Of a stretch of DNA of 64,000 nt, positions 19,506 through 28,735 are shown in pieces. Under the pieces are notes generated by a model, which had not been told where the DNA came from, searched no databases, and was given only the letters and a program-made list of their open reading frames with translations. Source of the stretch: Chersky-299 sp963749535 (GTDB lineage Bacteria > Actinomycetota > Thermoleophilia > RBG-16-64-13); contig CAVVNF010000018.1 of the NCBI GenBank assembly GCA_963749535.1, positions 1 to 64,000 on the forward strand, given 5' to 3'. Within the stretch, counting starts at the first letter, position 1. The number at the start of each line of letters is the position of its first letter. The translations under genes and the position numbers were made by a program.

Positions 19506-19872
19506 TCAACGGCTCGTCAAATCTTTCTTGTGCTCGAGATATTCGTCACGACCGATCTCTCCTCGCGCGTAGCGCTCCTGCAAGGATTCTCAAGCCCACC
19601 GACGCTCCGGCTGATATGCTTGTCTGCTTACTCGCGAGCGGGGCAGCCGGATGGATTTGTTCAGACTGGGGATGCTGGCGTGCGTGCAGCAGTTCGATCA
19701 TGACAAGAACCAGCGCTGCCACCACCGCAGCCCAGAGAATAATCAGCAGCACTGTCCACAGGATCCCGAGCTCCCCCAAGTGGCCGCCCGCATGGAACAC
19801 GGCGACCCGAAGGACTCCCCCAGGCACCAGCCGGCTTCGAGGAGCAATCGTCCCTGGGGGCAAACTATTCAT
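19506..19872 (-). CDS. Small membrane protein with C-terminal SHOCT domain (one frameshift)
   Basis: ATG 19872 follows GGAG and gives MNSLPPGTIAPRSRL. A single transmembrane helix (LWTVLLIILWAAVVAALVLV) lies near residues 40-62. After an indel near 19585 the tail reads ERYARGEIGRDEYLEHKKDL, a standard SHOCT domain, ending at 19506. SHOCT proteins are short membrane or phage-associated proteins of unclear function. It lies upstream of the GT-C-like gene on the same strand. Confidence 0.65.
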
Positions 19873-19889
19873 GCCCGACTCCATTTCTC

Positions 19890-20504
19890 TCACTGGGTGG
19901 CGATGAGCCCAATCAGTTCTTCGGCGCCTGAGTATAGGCGGCCCCACGTAAGGTCTTTGTTAACCGGCGACTTCGTACGTGGGCCTACCCGTAGACAGCT
20001 ACCGCGTATCGAGCTGGCGAAGTCGCAGCGCCGGGGCCGAATGAACTCGTCAAGACGCCTGAGGGCCACGAACTTCCAGGCATCGGGGAGATGGTGAAGG
20101 GCGAGTTGGGAGACCGCCCCCGCGAACGGCTCACCCTCATGCTCGTAAGTGAGGAAGCCCGCTTGGCGAAAAGCGATGTTCTCGATCCCCTCCTCGCGGG
20201 CGCGCTCTTCCGCGTAGGTGAGCATGGCACCGGAGACGTCAAGGGCGATCACCTCACGGCACACCCTGGCGGCCGCCCGGGCAAAGGAGCCGGTACCAGT
20301 GCCTATCTCAAGGACAACGTCATCCGGGGATAATCCGAGAAACTCAAGGATGTGTTGGGCCTCGGCTGAGAGGTCGCGCAAGGCACCCATGTGTTTATCG
20401 TAAGCCCGCACCACGGCCTGACTGGCGTAGTCTGTGCCCCTCTGAACGCTCTCACCCCACTGCCAGAACGGTCCCACCACGAGTCTTCCTTCCATCCGGC
20501 CCAT
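19890..20504 (-). CDS. Class I SAM-dependent methyltransferase
   Basis: The 204-residue protein has motif I VLEIGTGTGSFARAAA near residue 65, an acidic ribose-binding position in VIALDVSGAML, and LALHHLPDAWK as the post-II region. The N-terminal QAVVRAYDKHMGALRDL resembles ubiquinone/menaquinone-type or small-molecule methyltransferases. The C-terminal 40 residues (after LRRLDEFIRP) do not look like the family's last beta strands, and another frame continues plausibly, so an indel near 20035 probably alters the end. The substrate is unknown. Confidence 0.7.
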   Translation of the reverse strand: MGRMEGRLVVGPFWQWGESVQRGTDYASQAVVRAYDKHMGALRDLSAEAQHILEFLGLSPDDVVLEIGTGTGSFARAAARVCREVIALDVSGAMLTYAEERAREEGIENIAFRQAGFLTYEHEGEPFAGAVSQLALHHLPDAWKFVALRRLDEFIRPRRCDFASSIRGSCLRVGPRTKSPVNKDLTWGRLYSGAEELIGLIATQ

Positions 20505-20643
20505 TTGACCTGATCATACTGGCCTGCCTGGAGTCACCCAGACCTTTCCAGCAGCGTGATGGTACGCTCCACACCCATATCTTCCGTCTGGGTAGATCTT
20601 GGTCGGGGCAAGGTGGCGGAGGCACTATGCTCGAGCTTCTACG

Positions 20644-20859
20644 TCAGGGCACCCGCACGCGTTTGAGCGCGAAGTCGTAGTCTCGCACGTCCAGCAACTC
20701 GATCTCCAGCTGGTCGCGCAGTTCGGGTAGCTCTCCGGGTCGGGGGTCGAGAAGGGCGTACCCCCAGCTGCTCACCGGGGCTCGCTCGTCCACGACAACG
20801 GCGTTGATCCGGTAGCCTTCCTCGAGGCGCCGCTCAAGAAGCTTGATAACCTCGCTCAT
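20644..20859 (-). CDS. Small conserved-looking hypothetical protein
   Basis: From ATG 20859 the protein is 71 residues, MSEVIKLLERRLEEGYRINA, then VVVDERAPVSSWGYALLDPR. It is soluble with an amphipathic N-terminal helix. A longer reading to 20943 exists, but the short form starts at a natural helix. No family is recognised. Confidence 0.45.
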   Translation of the reverse strand: MSEVIKLLERRLEEGYRINAVVVDERAPVSSWGYALLDPRPGELPELRDQLEIELLDVRDYDFALKRVRVP

Positions 20860-21035
20860 TCCAAAACCCCACTTCTCGCGCAAGAGACAGGCGGCTCCCC
20901 GCTCGCCGCTTTCACATGACGCCACATAGGCCAGACTGCACACATATTATCGGCAAGAGAATGGGAAAGTGTTCAGCTTCTCGACCACGACCCCGGCACC
21001 GCTGGCGCTTCGTTGCGGCATTCCCATGTACTTGA

Positions 21036-21338
21036 TCACAGCCGGACCAGCATGTCGATCGCAATGAACAGCACGATTAAGCCGACCATAGAATTGAGGT
21101 CGATACCAACGGAGCCGATGCGCGCTGCGGGAATCGCCCGGCTGAACAACCGTAGATACGGTTCGGTCGGCCGACTCACTACCCGAGAAAGGCGAGCAGG
21201 CAGACCGTCAGGGCGCAGCCGAAACCAGGACAGCACCGCGCGCCCCACAACCAGCCAGCCATAGATCATGGCCACGAGGTAAACGACGTAAAGAATGCCG
21301 GCCAACCGAAACTCCCTGGAAGAGCCAAAAGAGGACAT
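21036..21338 (-). CDS. YggT-family membrane protein
   Basis: About 100 residues with two transmembrane helices: ILYVVYLVAMIYGWLVVGRA near the N-terminus and VGLIVLFIAIDMLVRL at the end. Between them are the family features WFRLRPDG and PTEPYLRLFSRAIP. YggT/CCB3-type proteins occur in the cell membrane and are linked to cell division and cofactor or osmotic functions, with no settled biochemical role. ATG 21338 is preferred; an in-frame ATG at 21353 is also possible. Confidence 0.85.
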   Translation of the reverse strand: MSSFGSSREFRLAGILYVVYLVAMIYGWLVVGRAVLSWFRLRPDGLPARLSRVVSRPTEPYLRLFSRAIPAARIGSVGIDLNSMVGLIVLFIAIDMLVRL

Positions 21339-21667
21339 ACCGCACCGAGACACCCAGCACCGGCCTCAAGGCTAGCGTCATGATGCATGGAGCGGTCTGA
21401 AGCTTGGCCGCCGGCAGAAGCGCCTTCTGGCGCCTGCGGTAGTCTACCTTCTGCCTGCAGCGAAGCGGAGCCGTCCGGGGTTTGGGGACCATCCAGCTAA
21501 TCGAGGACTCGGTTGCGAGGGCGGCACGAGTGTGGGATCGGGCAGGGTCCAGTGTCCTGGCCGTCGCTAGGGTTATCATCAAGGCCAGGCACCCGAGGAG
21601 CCTCCATTAGCGAAGGACGGCGCTCGTTGAACCTTCTCTTTAGGCAAGGCGTGGACAGAGATCAGTC
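21339..21667. other. Intergenic stretch without a supported gene
   Basis: About 330 bases between the divergent YggT and phospholipase D-like genes. It presumably holds promoters for both, but no clear -35/-10 pair or hairpin was picked out. Confidence 0.4.
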
Positions 21668-22828
21668 ATGGTGAGACGTTCACCCCCGAGCAATTCCGTT
21701 CGCCGGCGCCGACGGCACCCAGTAGCGGCCATGGTCGTGGGTGGTCTAGTTGTGCTCGCCATAGTCATCGCCGCAATCGCCTCCAGTGCCGGAGGGACCA
21801 AGACGACCTCAAACTCGACCGTGGCCAGCGGCACAAGCTCGAGCATCTCCACGGCTACTGCGGCAACTCAAGCGATCGCGGGGGACGCGAATAGCGGCGT
21901 CGCCGTGACTACCACCGCAACTGCGACGGCCTCCGAGCTTGCGCTGGTGGTGGAGCCCGACGCTGGTTTCACTCCTCTTTATGCTTTGCTCCGCTCGGCT
22001 CGCAAGAGTGTCGACCTCGTCATGTACGAGCTGGAGGACAGCCAAGTCGAGTCCATCTTGGCTCAGGACGAGGCCCGCGGCGTCAAGGTCCAGGTGCTCT
22101 TGGACAAGAGCTATGTCGGTAAATACAACCAGGCGGCCTTCAGTTACCTTCAGGCTCACCAGGTGGCCGTGCGCTGGGCGCCGTCTCATTTCCAGCTCAC
22201 CCACGAGAAGGCCATGGTGATCGACGACAAGACAGCCGCGATCATGACCTTGAACTTCACCGCGCAGTACTACTCCTCGACCCGGGACTTCGCGGTCATC
22301 GACACTAACGCCGCGGACGTGGCCGCCATCGAGGCCACGTTCGCCATCGACTGGGCCGGGAGCAGCGTGACCGCGCCCAAGGGGGCCGATCTGCTCTGGA
22401 GCCCGGGCTCCGAACAAGCGCTCCTTGACCTGATCTCCTCCTCCCATCACTCTCTTCTCGTCGAGAACGAGGAGATGGGCGACGCCGCGGTGACGGGCGC
22501 TCTGGAAGCGGCGGCACGGCACGGAGTCCAGGTCGAGGTGGTGATGACGCGGCAAGCCAGTTGGTCCAAGGCTTTTGACGCCCTAGTGGCCGCCGGAGTG
22601 GCGGTACGGACCTACGCCGCTTCCGCTCCCCTCTACATCCATGCCAAGGCCATCGTGGTGGACCCTGGTTACCCAGGAGCCGAAGCGTTCCTCGGCTCGC
22701 AGAACTTCTCCCTCACCTCCCTGCTGCATAACCGCGAGTTGGGGATCATCACGTCAGACTCGGCCGTGATCACGGCGGTTGCTTCCGTCCTACAGCAAGA
22801 CGCGGCCGCCGGGACACCCTGGCGCTGA
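21668..22828 (+). CDS. Phospholipase D-like protein, membrane-anchored
   Basis: The 386-residue protein starts with a basic segment (SVRRRRRHP), then a membrane helix (AAMVVGGLVVLAIVIAAIAS) and a Ser/Thr-rich linker, which places the enzyme outside the membrane. Two PLD repeats follow. The first HKD-type motif is LTHEKAMVIDD, with the following NFT (about residues 178-200). The second is IHAKAIVVDP, with GSQNFS (about residues 323-350). Both halves keep His and Lys, so the enzyme should form the usual phosphohistidine intermediate. Substrate (phospholipid, cardiolipin or nucleic acid) is not decidable. The frame is intact. Confidence 0.85.
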   Translation: MVRRSPPSNSVRRRRRHPVAAMVVGGLVVLAIVIAAIASSAGGTKTTSNSTVASGTSSSISTATAATQAIAGDANSGVAVTTTATATASELALVVEPDAGFTPLYALLRSARKSVDLVMYELEDSQVESILAQDEARGVKVQVLLDKSYVGKYNQAAFSYLQAHQVAVRWAPSHFQLTHEKAMVIDDKTAAIMTLNFTAQYYSSTRDFAVIDTNAADVAAIEATFAIDWAGSSVTAPKGADLLWSPGSEQALLDLISSSHHSLLVENEEMGDAAVTGALEAAARHGVQVEVVMTRQASWSKAFDALVAAGVAVRTYAASAPLYIHAKAIVVDPGYPGAEAFLGSQNFSLTSLLHNRELGIITSDSAVITAVASVLQQDAAAGTPWR

Positions 22829-23066
22829 TAGCCCACAAGGCCATGGATTCCGACAGGCGCCCGAGGCAAGAGCTTCTCACCCGCGCCAGAGGCGCTCAGA
22901 GCGGCGCCGGTGGGCTTCGGGAAGGACCTGGGGTCACGTGCGCCTGCGCAGTCGCTGCTCCTTTGACAGCGACCGCGCCTGGTCGTATAGTCTCGGACAC
23001 ATGATGAACGACGCCATCAGGCCGCTTTAGCAAGCGGCCTGCTTGCTTACAGAATGGGAACGGCCG

Positions 23067-23447
23067 GTGAGAGCCGAGCTAGCCTGCGAGCCTTTCTGCG
23101 CCCTGGACGAGAAGAGCGGGATCGTTAAGGTGGCTTTTGCCTTTTGGGCCATCGATCCGGGCGCAGAGCTGGTCGAACTTTCCTGGACCGATACTCACCC
23201 CCAAGAGAACGGCAAGCGCTTGGGAGGCACCGCCAGAGCAGTGGCCGAACCCGATGGTGTGCCCCTCGCGTTTGTGGCCGGCATGCCCATTAGCCTGTTT
23301 CTGGAGCCGAGAAGGATCAACTTCGAGTTGCGAACCCTCGAGCCCTTGCGCAGCCTGGGCCACGGCAGCGGAACGCCAGCAGTCGACCCAACCGATGTGG
23401 CCGGCACCGTCCGCTTCACGCTTCGCTCCTGGAGCGACCTCACCTAA
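23067..23447 (+). CDS. Hypothetical protein
   Basis: About 126 residues from GTG 23067 (an upstream in-frame TTG at 23043 is possible). The sequence is globular, with alternating hydrophobic strands (IVKVAFAFWAID, GAELVELSW) and ends with TVRFTLRSWSDLT. It has no signal peptide or membrane segment. I do not recognise the family. Confidence 0.45.
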   Translation: MRAELACEPFCALDEKSGIVKVAFAFWAIDPGAELVELSWTDTHPQENGKRLGGTARAVAEPDGVPLAFVAGMPISLFLEPRRINFELRTLEPLRSLGHGSGTPAVDPTDVAGTVRFTLRSWSDLT

Positions 23448-23550
23448 GAGGGCCGTCGCCCGCGCGCCTTGACGCCACCCGTTCGGCGGTCGGAAGATAG
23501 GCCCTCATGGTTAGATCGTCCTTAGCAAACAAGAAGCGAGAGTAACGCCC

Positions 23551-24340
23551 ATGGCACGCCTGCCTTACCTGGGAGAGTGGGCAACGCCCAAGGCGATCGC
23601 TGGGGTCTTGCGGGCACTCTTTCTTGGTACCGTGAGCCGACTGGTACCCGCCGCCCTGGAAGCACTCCGCGACGACGTGCTGCCCGTCTACCAACCCACG
23701 CACGACAAACCCTAGGTAGACCCAGGCCCTCTCACCTACAGCCTAATCCAGTGCGAGCACGACCGCACCGCAGAACAGGCTCTGTTCACCGACGAAGAAG
23801 CCGCCGTCCTTTTTGACTGGGGCTACGAACTCTTCGGTGACCCCGAGACCACGGGACCGGAGAGGTTCTACGTTTGGCAACCAAAAGAAGGACAGGCTCC
23901 CCCCGAGGGGCTGCCGCAGGATAGCTGCCAAGACTATGACGAGCTGAACCTCTATCTCGCCCAAGTTCGGACCGCCCTTCGGGCTTGGGGGGAACCTTTC
24001 TGCCTGACAGACGAATGGATCCCAGCTATCGCCCGGCGTCAGCTCGATGCCTGGCACCGACGCTGGTACCTGGCCTACCCGCACCGCACGTGGCCGCGCA
24101 GGGTTAAGGCAGCGTCGGCGTCGGACACAGGCCTGGGTCCCCGCCGCCACCAGCTGCGGACTCGCCTGGGAGCGAGATCATCGGCCCGGTACGGCTGGAA
24201 TGGCTTCTCTTCCCCGGAGCCACGTGGTTCCTCCCCACCTCGGCCCATGAACGCCGTCTGTCCTATGAGCAGGAGGGCTGGGACCCCGCTACAGCCCCCA
24301 GGGAGGTCGCGCGGAGGTACATCCTGGCCAGCATGATCAC
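23551..24340 (+). pseudogene. Broken hypothetical gene with an in-frame stop
   Basis: ATG 23551 opens a frame (MARLPYLGEWATPKAIAG) that hits TAG at 23713 but then stays open and protein-like in the same frame: FTDEEAAVLFDWGYELFG, ERFYVWQPKEGQ, DELNLYLAQVRTALRAWGEP. A frame change near 24110 continues as RLEWLLFPGATWFLPTSAHE and PREVARRYILASMI. The composition is coding throughout, so this looks like one unknown gene of about 260 residues with a nonsense mutation and an indel. No family is recognised. Confidence 0.45.
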
Positions 24341-24386
24341 GCCCTGGATACTAGCGACGGTCGTACCCCCTGGGCCGGCCAGCAGG

Positions 24387-24830
24387 TTATTGCCCGTAGT
24401 AGCTGAGCAGCTCCGAACGGAAGTCCGCCTTGCCCATGTCTGGCCAGTAGTCCTTTTCGAAGCTCGGGGCCTTGTCAAGCTTTTCCTTGGTCATGTTGAT
24501 GACAAGACGTTTGTCGCAGGTATCGACCTTGATGGCTTGCCACGGGACGGCGAACAGCCTGTCACCCACCCCCATGAAGCCGCCGGAAGAAAGGACCGCG
24601 TACTTTATGCAGCCGTCGGCCAAGTCGACCATGAACTCTTCGACCCTGCCGACAGTCTCGCCGGCTACGTCAAGCACCTTGTCCGACATAAGGCTCTTGG
24701 CCCCAAGCACCACGGCAACCGTCGGCTCGCACTCCAGTGGCGGGCCTTGCCGGCTCGGGGGATCCGTGAACGAGCCTATCTTCGCGACCAAGCCTCCGAA
24801 GGTCTCCTCATCCGTTTTGAAGTTGTCCAT
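24387..24830 (-). CDS. PRC-barrel domain protein
   Basis: The 147-residue protein starts at ATG 24830 behind GAGGAG. The PRC-barrel fold is clear: LMSDKVLDVAGETVGRVEEF, MVDLADGCIKYAVLSSGG, and RLFAVPWQAIKVD. PRC-barrels occur in photosynthetic reaction centre subunit H, RimM and many small stress or RNA-related proteins. The C-terminus DYWPDMGKADF is typical of stand-alone sporulation/stress-type members. It is soluble. Confidence 0.85.
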   Translation of the reverse strand: MDNFKTDEETFGGLVAKIGSFTDPPSRQGPPLECEPTVAVVLGAKSLMSDKVLDVAGETVGRVEEFMVDLADGCIKYAVLSSGGFMGVGDRLFAVPWQAIKVDTCDKRLVINMTKEKLDKAPSFEKDYWPDMGKADFRSELLSYYGQ

Positions 24831-24862
24831 CGCTGCTCTCCTCTAGATCTCGATGATCCGGA

Positions 24863-25189
24863 TTACGTGTCTAGTCTAATTTGCCCGGGTTTCGGTGGGC
24901 CAAAACGTAAGGAGCCTGTCTGAGGATGCCGATAACTGACTCGCCGGATCTCACGAATTGTTTCGCCCCGAGGTGACGAGTACGAACGAACAACCTGTCC
25001 ACTGGTCGGAGAAAGCCAGGACAGGGTTCGCGCCGCCAATCGGGGCCGGCCTTCTGCCCAAGAAACCGCCGCGCCGGAGCTCGCCACGTGAGATAGACCG
25101 TCATCGCCGATCTCAAAGACATCCGGGCATATGTCTTCGCAGATCCCACACCCGGTGCACAGATCGGGATCGACCTTAGGGATAGCCAT
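24863..25189 (-). pseudogene. Ferredoxin fragment (N-terminal half)
   Basis: ATG 25189 has a perfect AAGGAGG. It starts MAIPKVDPDLCTGCGICEDI, with the CxxCxxCxxxCP pattern of a [4Fe-4S] ferredoxin, then CPDVFEIGDDGL. After about 33 residues the sequence stops resembling ferredoxin in any frame; the expected last part with the final ligand Cys is missing. It could be a truncated gene, or the residual frame could still bind one cluster if the tail folds. It lies in a patch of other gene remnants. Confidence 0.6.
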
Positions 25190-25332
25190 GCCTGCCTCCT
25201 TGGTGGCGTTAGCCTGCGGCCCAATATAGGCCACGGGCAGCATTCGTTTCGAGTAATCAAGAGCAGCAGGAAGCCCTTCTACCCGGACCGGTGAGCAATT
25301 CGTCGCGCTCCTTGGTGGTCCAGCTCTCTGAC

Positions 25333-25443
25333 TCAGAACGCCTGCAACGGCTTACCCGCAAGAATCTTCTCCACCTCTTGATATCCGGTCTGGAAGGCGT
25401 AGTTATAGCGCGCCGGCAGCGCGATTAGCGGGCTTGGGTGGTG
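25333..25443 (-). pseudogene. Possible 3' end of an unidentified gene
   Basis: A short open stretch encodes HHPSPLIALPARYNYAFQTG, then YQEVEKILAGKPLQAF and a stop at 25333. It has the look of a real protein C-terminus but no start and only about 36 codons. It is probably a fragment left beside the ferredoxin and ABC remnants. Confidence 0.25.
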
Positions 25444-25553
25444 TTAGGCCGGATTAGGAGAGCAAACTATGCGGGGTGTAAGCGGTCGGCCGCCCTTGGC
25501 CGCTGGAGCTTCGGCCCATGGCCTGACGCACTGAAATTGCAGATTTCGGATTC

Positions 25554-25778
25554 ATGATGTTTCTCCTGGACGAGGCAACGCTCCCAATCGAAGCGGGCGA
25601 ACGGATCGGACTTCTGGGCCGGAACGGGACCGGCAAGTCCACCCTTTTGAAGATGCTCGAGGGCGATGTTCCCCCGGATTCGGGCGAAATCGTCACCGAG
25701 CGCCGAGACACGGGGTCCCCCCGCCCCCCCCAGGATGTCCACGACGCTCTGTCCGGAACGGTCTATGACGAATGGTGA
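25554..25778 (+). pseudogene. ABC-F ATPase fragment (N-terminal nucleotide-binding part)
   Basis: The 74-codon frame contains LPIEAGERIGLLGRNGTGKS (Walker A) and LKMLEGDVPPDSGEIVTERR, typical of the first ATPase domain of ABC-F/Uup proteins, which act on ribosomes. It ends abruptly after LSGTVYDEW and lacks the signature, Walker B and the whole second domain. A full ABC-F protein is about 600 residues. This is a remnant of a larger gene, not a functional protein. Confidence 0.7.
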
Positions 25779-25828
25779 GGAGATGAGCCCGCCGGGCTAT
25801 ACTCTATGCGTACAGATTGGGGGCTCAA

Positions 25829-26053
25829 ATGGTCAGCTTCAAGATAATCGTGGAGAAGCACGCGGACGGATACGTAGCGTATCCCCTGGGGCTCAACGGC
25901 GTCGTCGTCGGGGAGGGTGACAGCTACGAAGAAGCCCTCGCCGATGTCAAATCGGCGATCCTGTTCCATATCGAGACGTTCGGGGCAGAGGCCATGGACC
26001 CAGACTCACCCATTCTCGAGGCATTCGTCGCCGAGGCGACTGTGAGTGGATGA
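25829..26053 (+). CDS. hicB: HicB-family antitoxin
   Basis: The 74-residue protein (MVSFKIIVEKHADGYVAYPL) has the partial RNase H-like HicB fold: VVVGEGDSYEEALADVKSAI is the typical conserved helix. It lacks the C-terminal DNA-binding domain of longer HicB forms. HicB neutralises HicA, an mRNA-cleaving toxin. Its stop overlaps the hicA start (ATGA, 26050-26053), so the pair is translationally coupled with antitoxin first. Confidence 0.85.
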   Translation: MVSFKIIVEKHADGYVAYPLGLNGVVVGEGDSYEEALADVKSAILFHIETFGAEAMDPDSPILEAFVAEATVSG

Positions 26054-26295
26054 GCCCGAAATTTCCCGCCGACGCACCGAGGCCGAGAGTAGTCAATGCT
26101 CTGGAAGTATTGGGATTCCGGTTGGTGCGAGAGGGTAACCACATCGCGATGCTCCGCGACAATGCTGACGGGATCCGCACGCCCCTGACCCTGCCGAACC
26201 ATCCCTATATCAAGGGCTCGATCCTCCGGGCAATCTGTACTCAGGCCAGGATATCTCGAGACGAGTTCCTGAGCGCGTATTCCGAGACACGGTAA
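26050..26295 (+). CDS. hicA: HicA-family mRNA interferase toxin
   Basis: The 81-residue protein has the dsRNA-binding-like HicA fold with the active His in LVREGNHIAMLRDN and the usual pattern LTLPNHPYIKGSILRAI and ISRDEFLSAY. The N-terminal extension (SPKFPADAPRPRVVNALEVL) is a little longer than minimal HicA. Toxin activity is expected to cleave mRNA and cause growth arrest. The pair lies next to the ABC-F fragment, a setting in which toxin-antitoxin genes often accompany rearranged DNA. Confidence 0.85.
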   Translation: MSPKFPADAPRPRVVNALEVLGFRLVREGNHIAMLRDNADGIRTPLTLPNHPYIKGSILRAICTQARISRDEFLSAYSETR

Positions 26296-26924
26296 CGTAT
26301 CTGCGCAGTCCTCGGTGTCACCATCCTTGGCCCGGGAGCGGTTGGCCCAGTACCAGGAGCACAGCCCGTACACACCCTCCTCCCGCCACATCTGTAGCCG
26401 CCAGTCGAGCAATTAGCGGGTCTGGGACTGCTTATAGGCAGATTTAGAGAGACGTGAGCGAGGAGTGAGACCAGACCGGCCCTGGCCAAGTCGGTGGATC
26501 GCGTGTGTGTTGAAGCCGCTCCGTCCGTTCTCCTTGAAGGACACTCCCCGTCCGGGTCAAAGACGCATACGTGCGTTGTACCTGTCTCCCATACCCGAGT
26601 CCCACCGTCAACTGACCCTCGACCTTGTCATGCTCGCTCATGTTCAGCCTCCCTCCTCGGTTCCCAGCAGACGGTGCCGGGTCTGTCTCTACCAGTCCTA
26701 AGGGGTTAGCCTTCTCATCTCGTCGAGATGGTGATGGTCGCCCAGACGGGTACGAACCGTGAGCGACCAGGTTGGAAGGACCTCAAATACGCCGACCGCG
26801 CATGTAAGGGCGGGTCCTCTTGAAGGATGCCTCTCTCCTTCGGGTCCTGGTGGCAACCAGCCATGGTGCAGCCGCCTCATAGGGTAATCTTGAGACGCGG
26901 ACCGCAGACCACTGAGGGGTAGAA
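26296..26924. other. Gene-poor stretch
   Basis: About 630 bases without a gene I can support. A minus-strand fragment near 26320-26412 encodes LDWRLQMWREEGVYGLCSWY, which has an unusual Trp-rich look but no start context or recognisable family. The 3' end probably contains the promoter of the protease gene. Confidence 0.4.
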
Positions 26925-27815
26925 GTGCCGAAGAAGCGAAGCAAAGCAGTGCGCTGGGGCATCATAGGCCTACTCCTGCTCGCCGCGGTTGTTGTGATCA
27001 CCTCTTGGATCGCGCCCCGTCTCGGCGGCCTAAAGTCAACGGTGCGGTCGGTCGAGGCCAAGGTCGCGAGTCTCTCCTCTCGGGCGCAGGACGACAAACA
27101 GGCGGTGGCCAGCGGCATAGACGAGCTTCACAATCTACTCGCCCAGTATCTACCCGCCACGATCTCCGGAACGACTAATCAAACCGCTTCCCCGCCTTCA
27201 GCCCAGGTGCAGGCCATCGCCCAGCGGGTGAAACCAAGCGTGGTGGACATCACCGCCGTCCTTTCAAGGAGCGCGTGGGGAACGTCAGAGGCTCTGGGGA
27301 CGGGCGTCATCTACACGAGCGATGGGCTGATCATCACCAACAACCACGTGCTCACCGGGGATGGAGAGGGCCTCGCCCGCACCGTCTCGGTGACTCTGGC
27401 TTCCGGTGCGCGGATGTCGGCAACCATAGTTGGCCGAGACCCTGCCCACGATCTCGCCGTCCTCCGGGTGCGGGCCAAGGGACTTCATCCCGCGGTCTTT
27501 GATACTAGCCTAGCCGGCCGGAAGCCGGGCACGTCTGTTGTGGCGCTCGGTAACGATCAGGTGCTCAGTCAGCCGGTCGCAGGCGGTGACATTATGGGAT
27601 TGGTGGGCGGCGTTCAGCTGGGTGGCCGCTCCTCCGCCGATCAGGTCCTCGCAACGAGCGTTCCCTTGATGCAGGGCGACTCCGGCGGGCCCTTGATCGA
27701 TGCCGCTGGCCGAGTTATCGGCATCAACTTTGCTGAGCTTACCGGGGAGAGAGCGGGACTCACCCTCCCGGCTAGTCTCGTGCTGGAGGTGACGCGCAAA
27801 CTCGTAGGGCGGTAA
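26925..27815 (+). CDS. HtrA-like trypsin-family serine protease, membrane-anchored, no PDZ
   Basis: The 296-residue protein starts at GTG 26925. It has a membrane anchor (WGIIGLLLLAAVVVITSWIA), a coiled linker (residues about 35-75), then a trypsin-like fold. The catalytic triad is visible: His in ITNNHVLTG, Asp in AHDLAVLRV and Ser in QGDSGGPLI. The PDZ domain usual in DegP/HtrA is missing, and the protein ends at VTRKLVGR. It probably degrades misfolded or regulatory substrates at the outer face of the membrane. The frame is intact. Confidence 0.85.
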   Translation: MPKKRSKAVRWGIIGLLLLAAVVVITSWIAPRLGGLKSTVRSVEAKVASLSSRAQDDKQAVASGIDELHNLLAQYLPATISGTTNQTASPPSAQVQAIAQRVKPSVVDITAVLSRSAWGTSEALGTGVIYTSDGLIITNNHVLTGDGEGLARTVSVTLASGARMSATIVGRDPAHDLAVLRVRAKGLHPAVFDTSLAGRKPGTSVVALGNDQVLSQPVAGGDIMGLVGGVQLGGRSSADQVLATSVPLMQGDSGGPLIDAAGRVIGINFAELTGERAGLTLPASLVLEVTRKLVGR

Positions 27816-28038
27816 GAAGACCTGAAGAGAAGGCGGCATGGAGGCGACGCGAGGCTCTCCTCGATGAGACCTTGACTATCTCGGAACCGGCGGACCCGGG
27901 CCATCATGCGCGGCTCGTGATGGTCGCGATGAGCGGAGCCGGTACGGTCTGCGGATAGCCGGTCCGACCCGAACCACCGGTTCCCCAACGACGCGCGTTC
28001 GCTCGCGGCGGGCCGCGAAGCCCCAAACGCCAGCAAAG

Positions 28039-28416
28039 CTACCGGGCAGCTCCAACACTCACCGGATCGCCGTCCCGGACAGAGCGAAGCACGCTCAGGT
28101 CGCCCACCACATGGCCGAAGGGGTTCACATTGCTATAGGCTCGCGGCTCTGGGCCATCGCTCACCGGCGTCGGGCCGAAGAAGATACAGAATGCGGCGCC
28201 GACCGGCCAGTAGCCGAGTTCACCGACCGTCAGGTCTTGTCTCGCTCCCGGCTCCTCTACGAGTCGCACCGGGACTGAGAAATAGATCTCGTCGCCCCAC
28301 CTGTTTGCCGTGGCCTGCAGGGGCAAGGCAGCCCAGATAGCTGAGGCGGTGGCGGTCTCGTCCAGTAGCGCCTGCACGGAGACGCTTCCCACGGTGATCT
28401 GGATCTCATGGTTCAT
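28039..28416 (-). CDS. Cyclophilin-like fold protein
   Basis: Starting from ATG 28416 the 125-residue protein reads MNHEIQITVGSVSVQALLDE, then WGDEIYFSVPV, LGYWPVGAAFCIFFGPTPVS and NPFGHVVGDLSVLR. This is the cyclophilin-like_2 / TM1367 type: a cyclophilin-shaped barrel lacking evidence of prolyl isomerase residues. Function is unknown. The C-terminal VGDLSVLRSVRDGDPV is strongly conserved in the family as I know it. Confidence 0.75.
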   Translation of the reverse strand: MNHEIQITVGSVSVQALLDETATASAIWAALPLQATANRWGDEIYFSVPVRLVEEPGARQDLTVGELGYWPVGAAFCIFFGPTPVSDGPEPRAYSNVNPFGHVVGDLSVLRSVRDGDPVSVGAAR

Positions 28417-28735
28417 GTGCCCAATACTACCGCTGTGCGGCCCCACCCAGCGGGGCAAATATCCGTAGACATTCATGGGGCATCCGCAGGTCGCCGGCGA
28501 CGGTCAAGATCAGCCAATGGCCGCAGCGGGTGGTCATTCATGTCCGGGCCTTCGCGGCGTGGAGAGCCAGATCCGCGTGCCCGGCCCAACTCCGTAACCC
28601 TCTCGGCATGGCTTCAAGGGTTCCTGATATATTCGGTTGTGGAGGCCCCGTACCGCTATCTCGTAGTCCATGCTACGGATTCCCGCTGGCCTCCAAAACA
28701 GCTACCCAGCCCGCCGACGGCTGACGAGGTGATGG
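28417..28735. other. Divergent intergenic region
   Basis: About 320 bases between the minus-strand cyclophilin-like gene and the plus-strand aldehyde oxidoreductase-type gene. No coding segment or clear promoter pair was identified. GAGGTGAT near 28725 is the RBS of the downstream gene. Confidence 0.4.

Noticed and set aside
24863..25080. Second iron-sulfur motif of the ferredoxin
   Set aside because: No CxxxCP-type tail is present in any frame, so the gene is called a fragment.
25924..26412. Minus-strand 162-codon frame over hicBA
   Set aside because: Most of it is antisense to hicB and hicA; only the first 30 codons look protein-like and no family fits.
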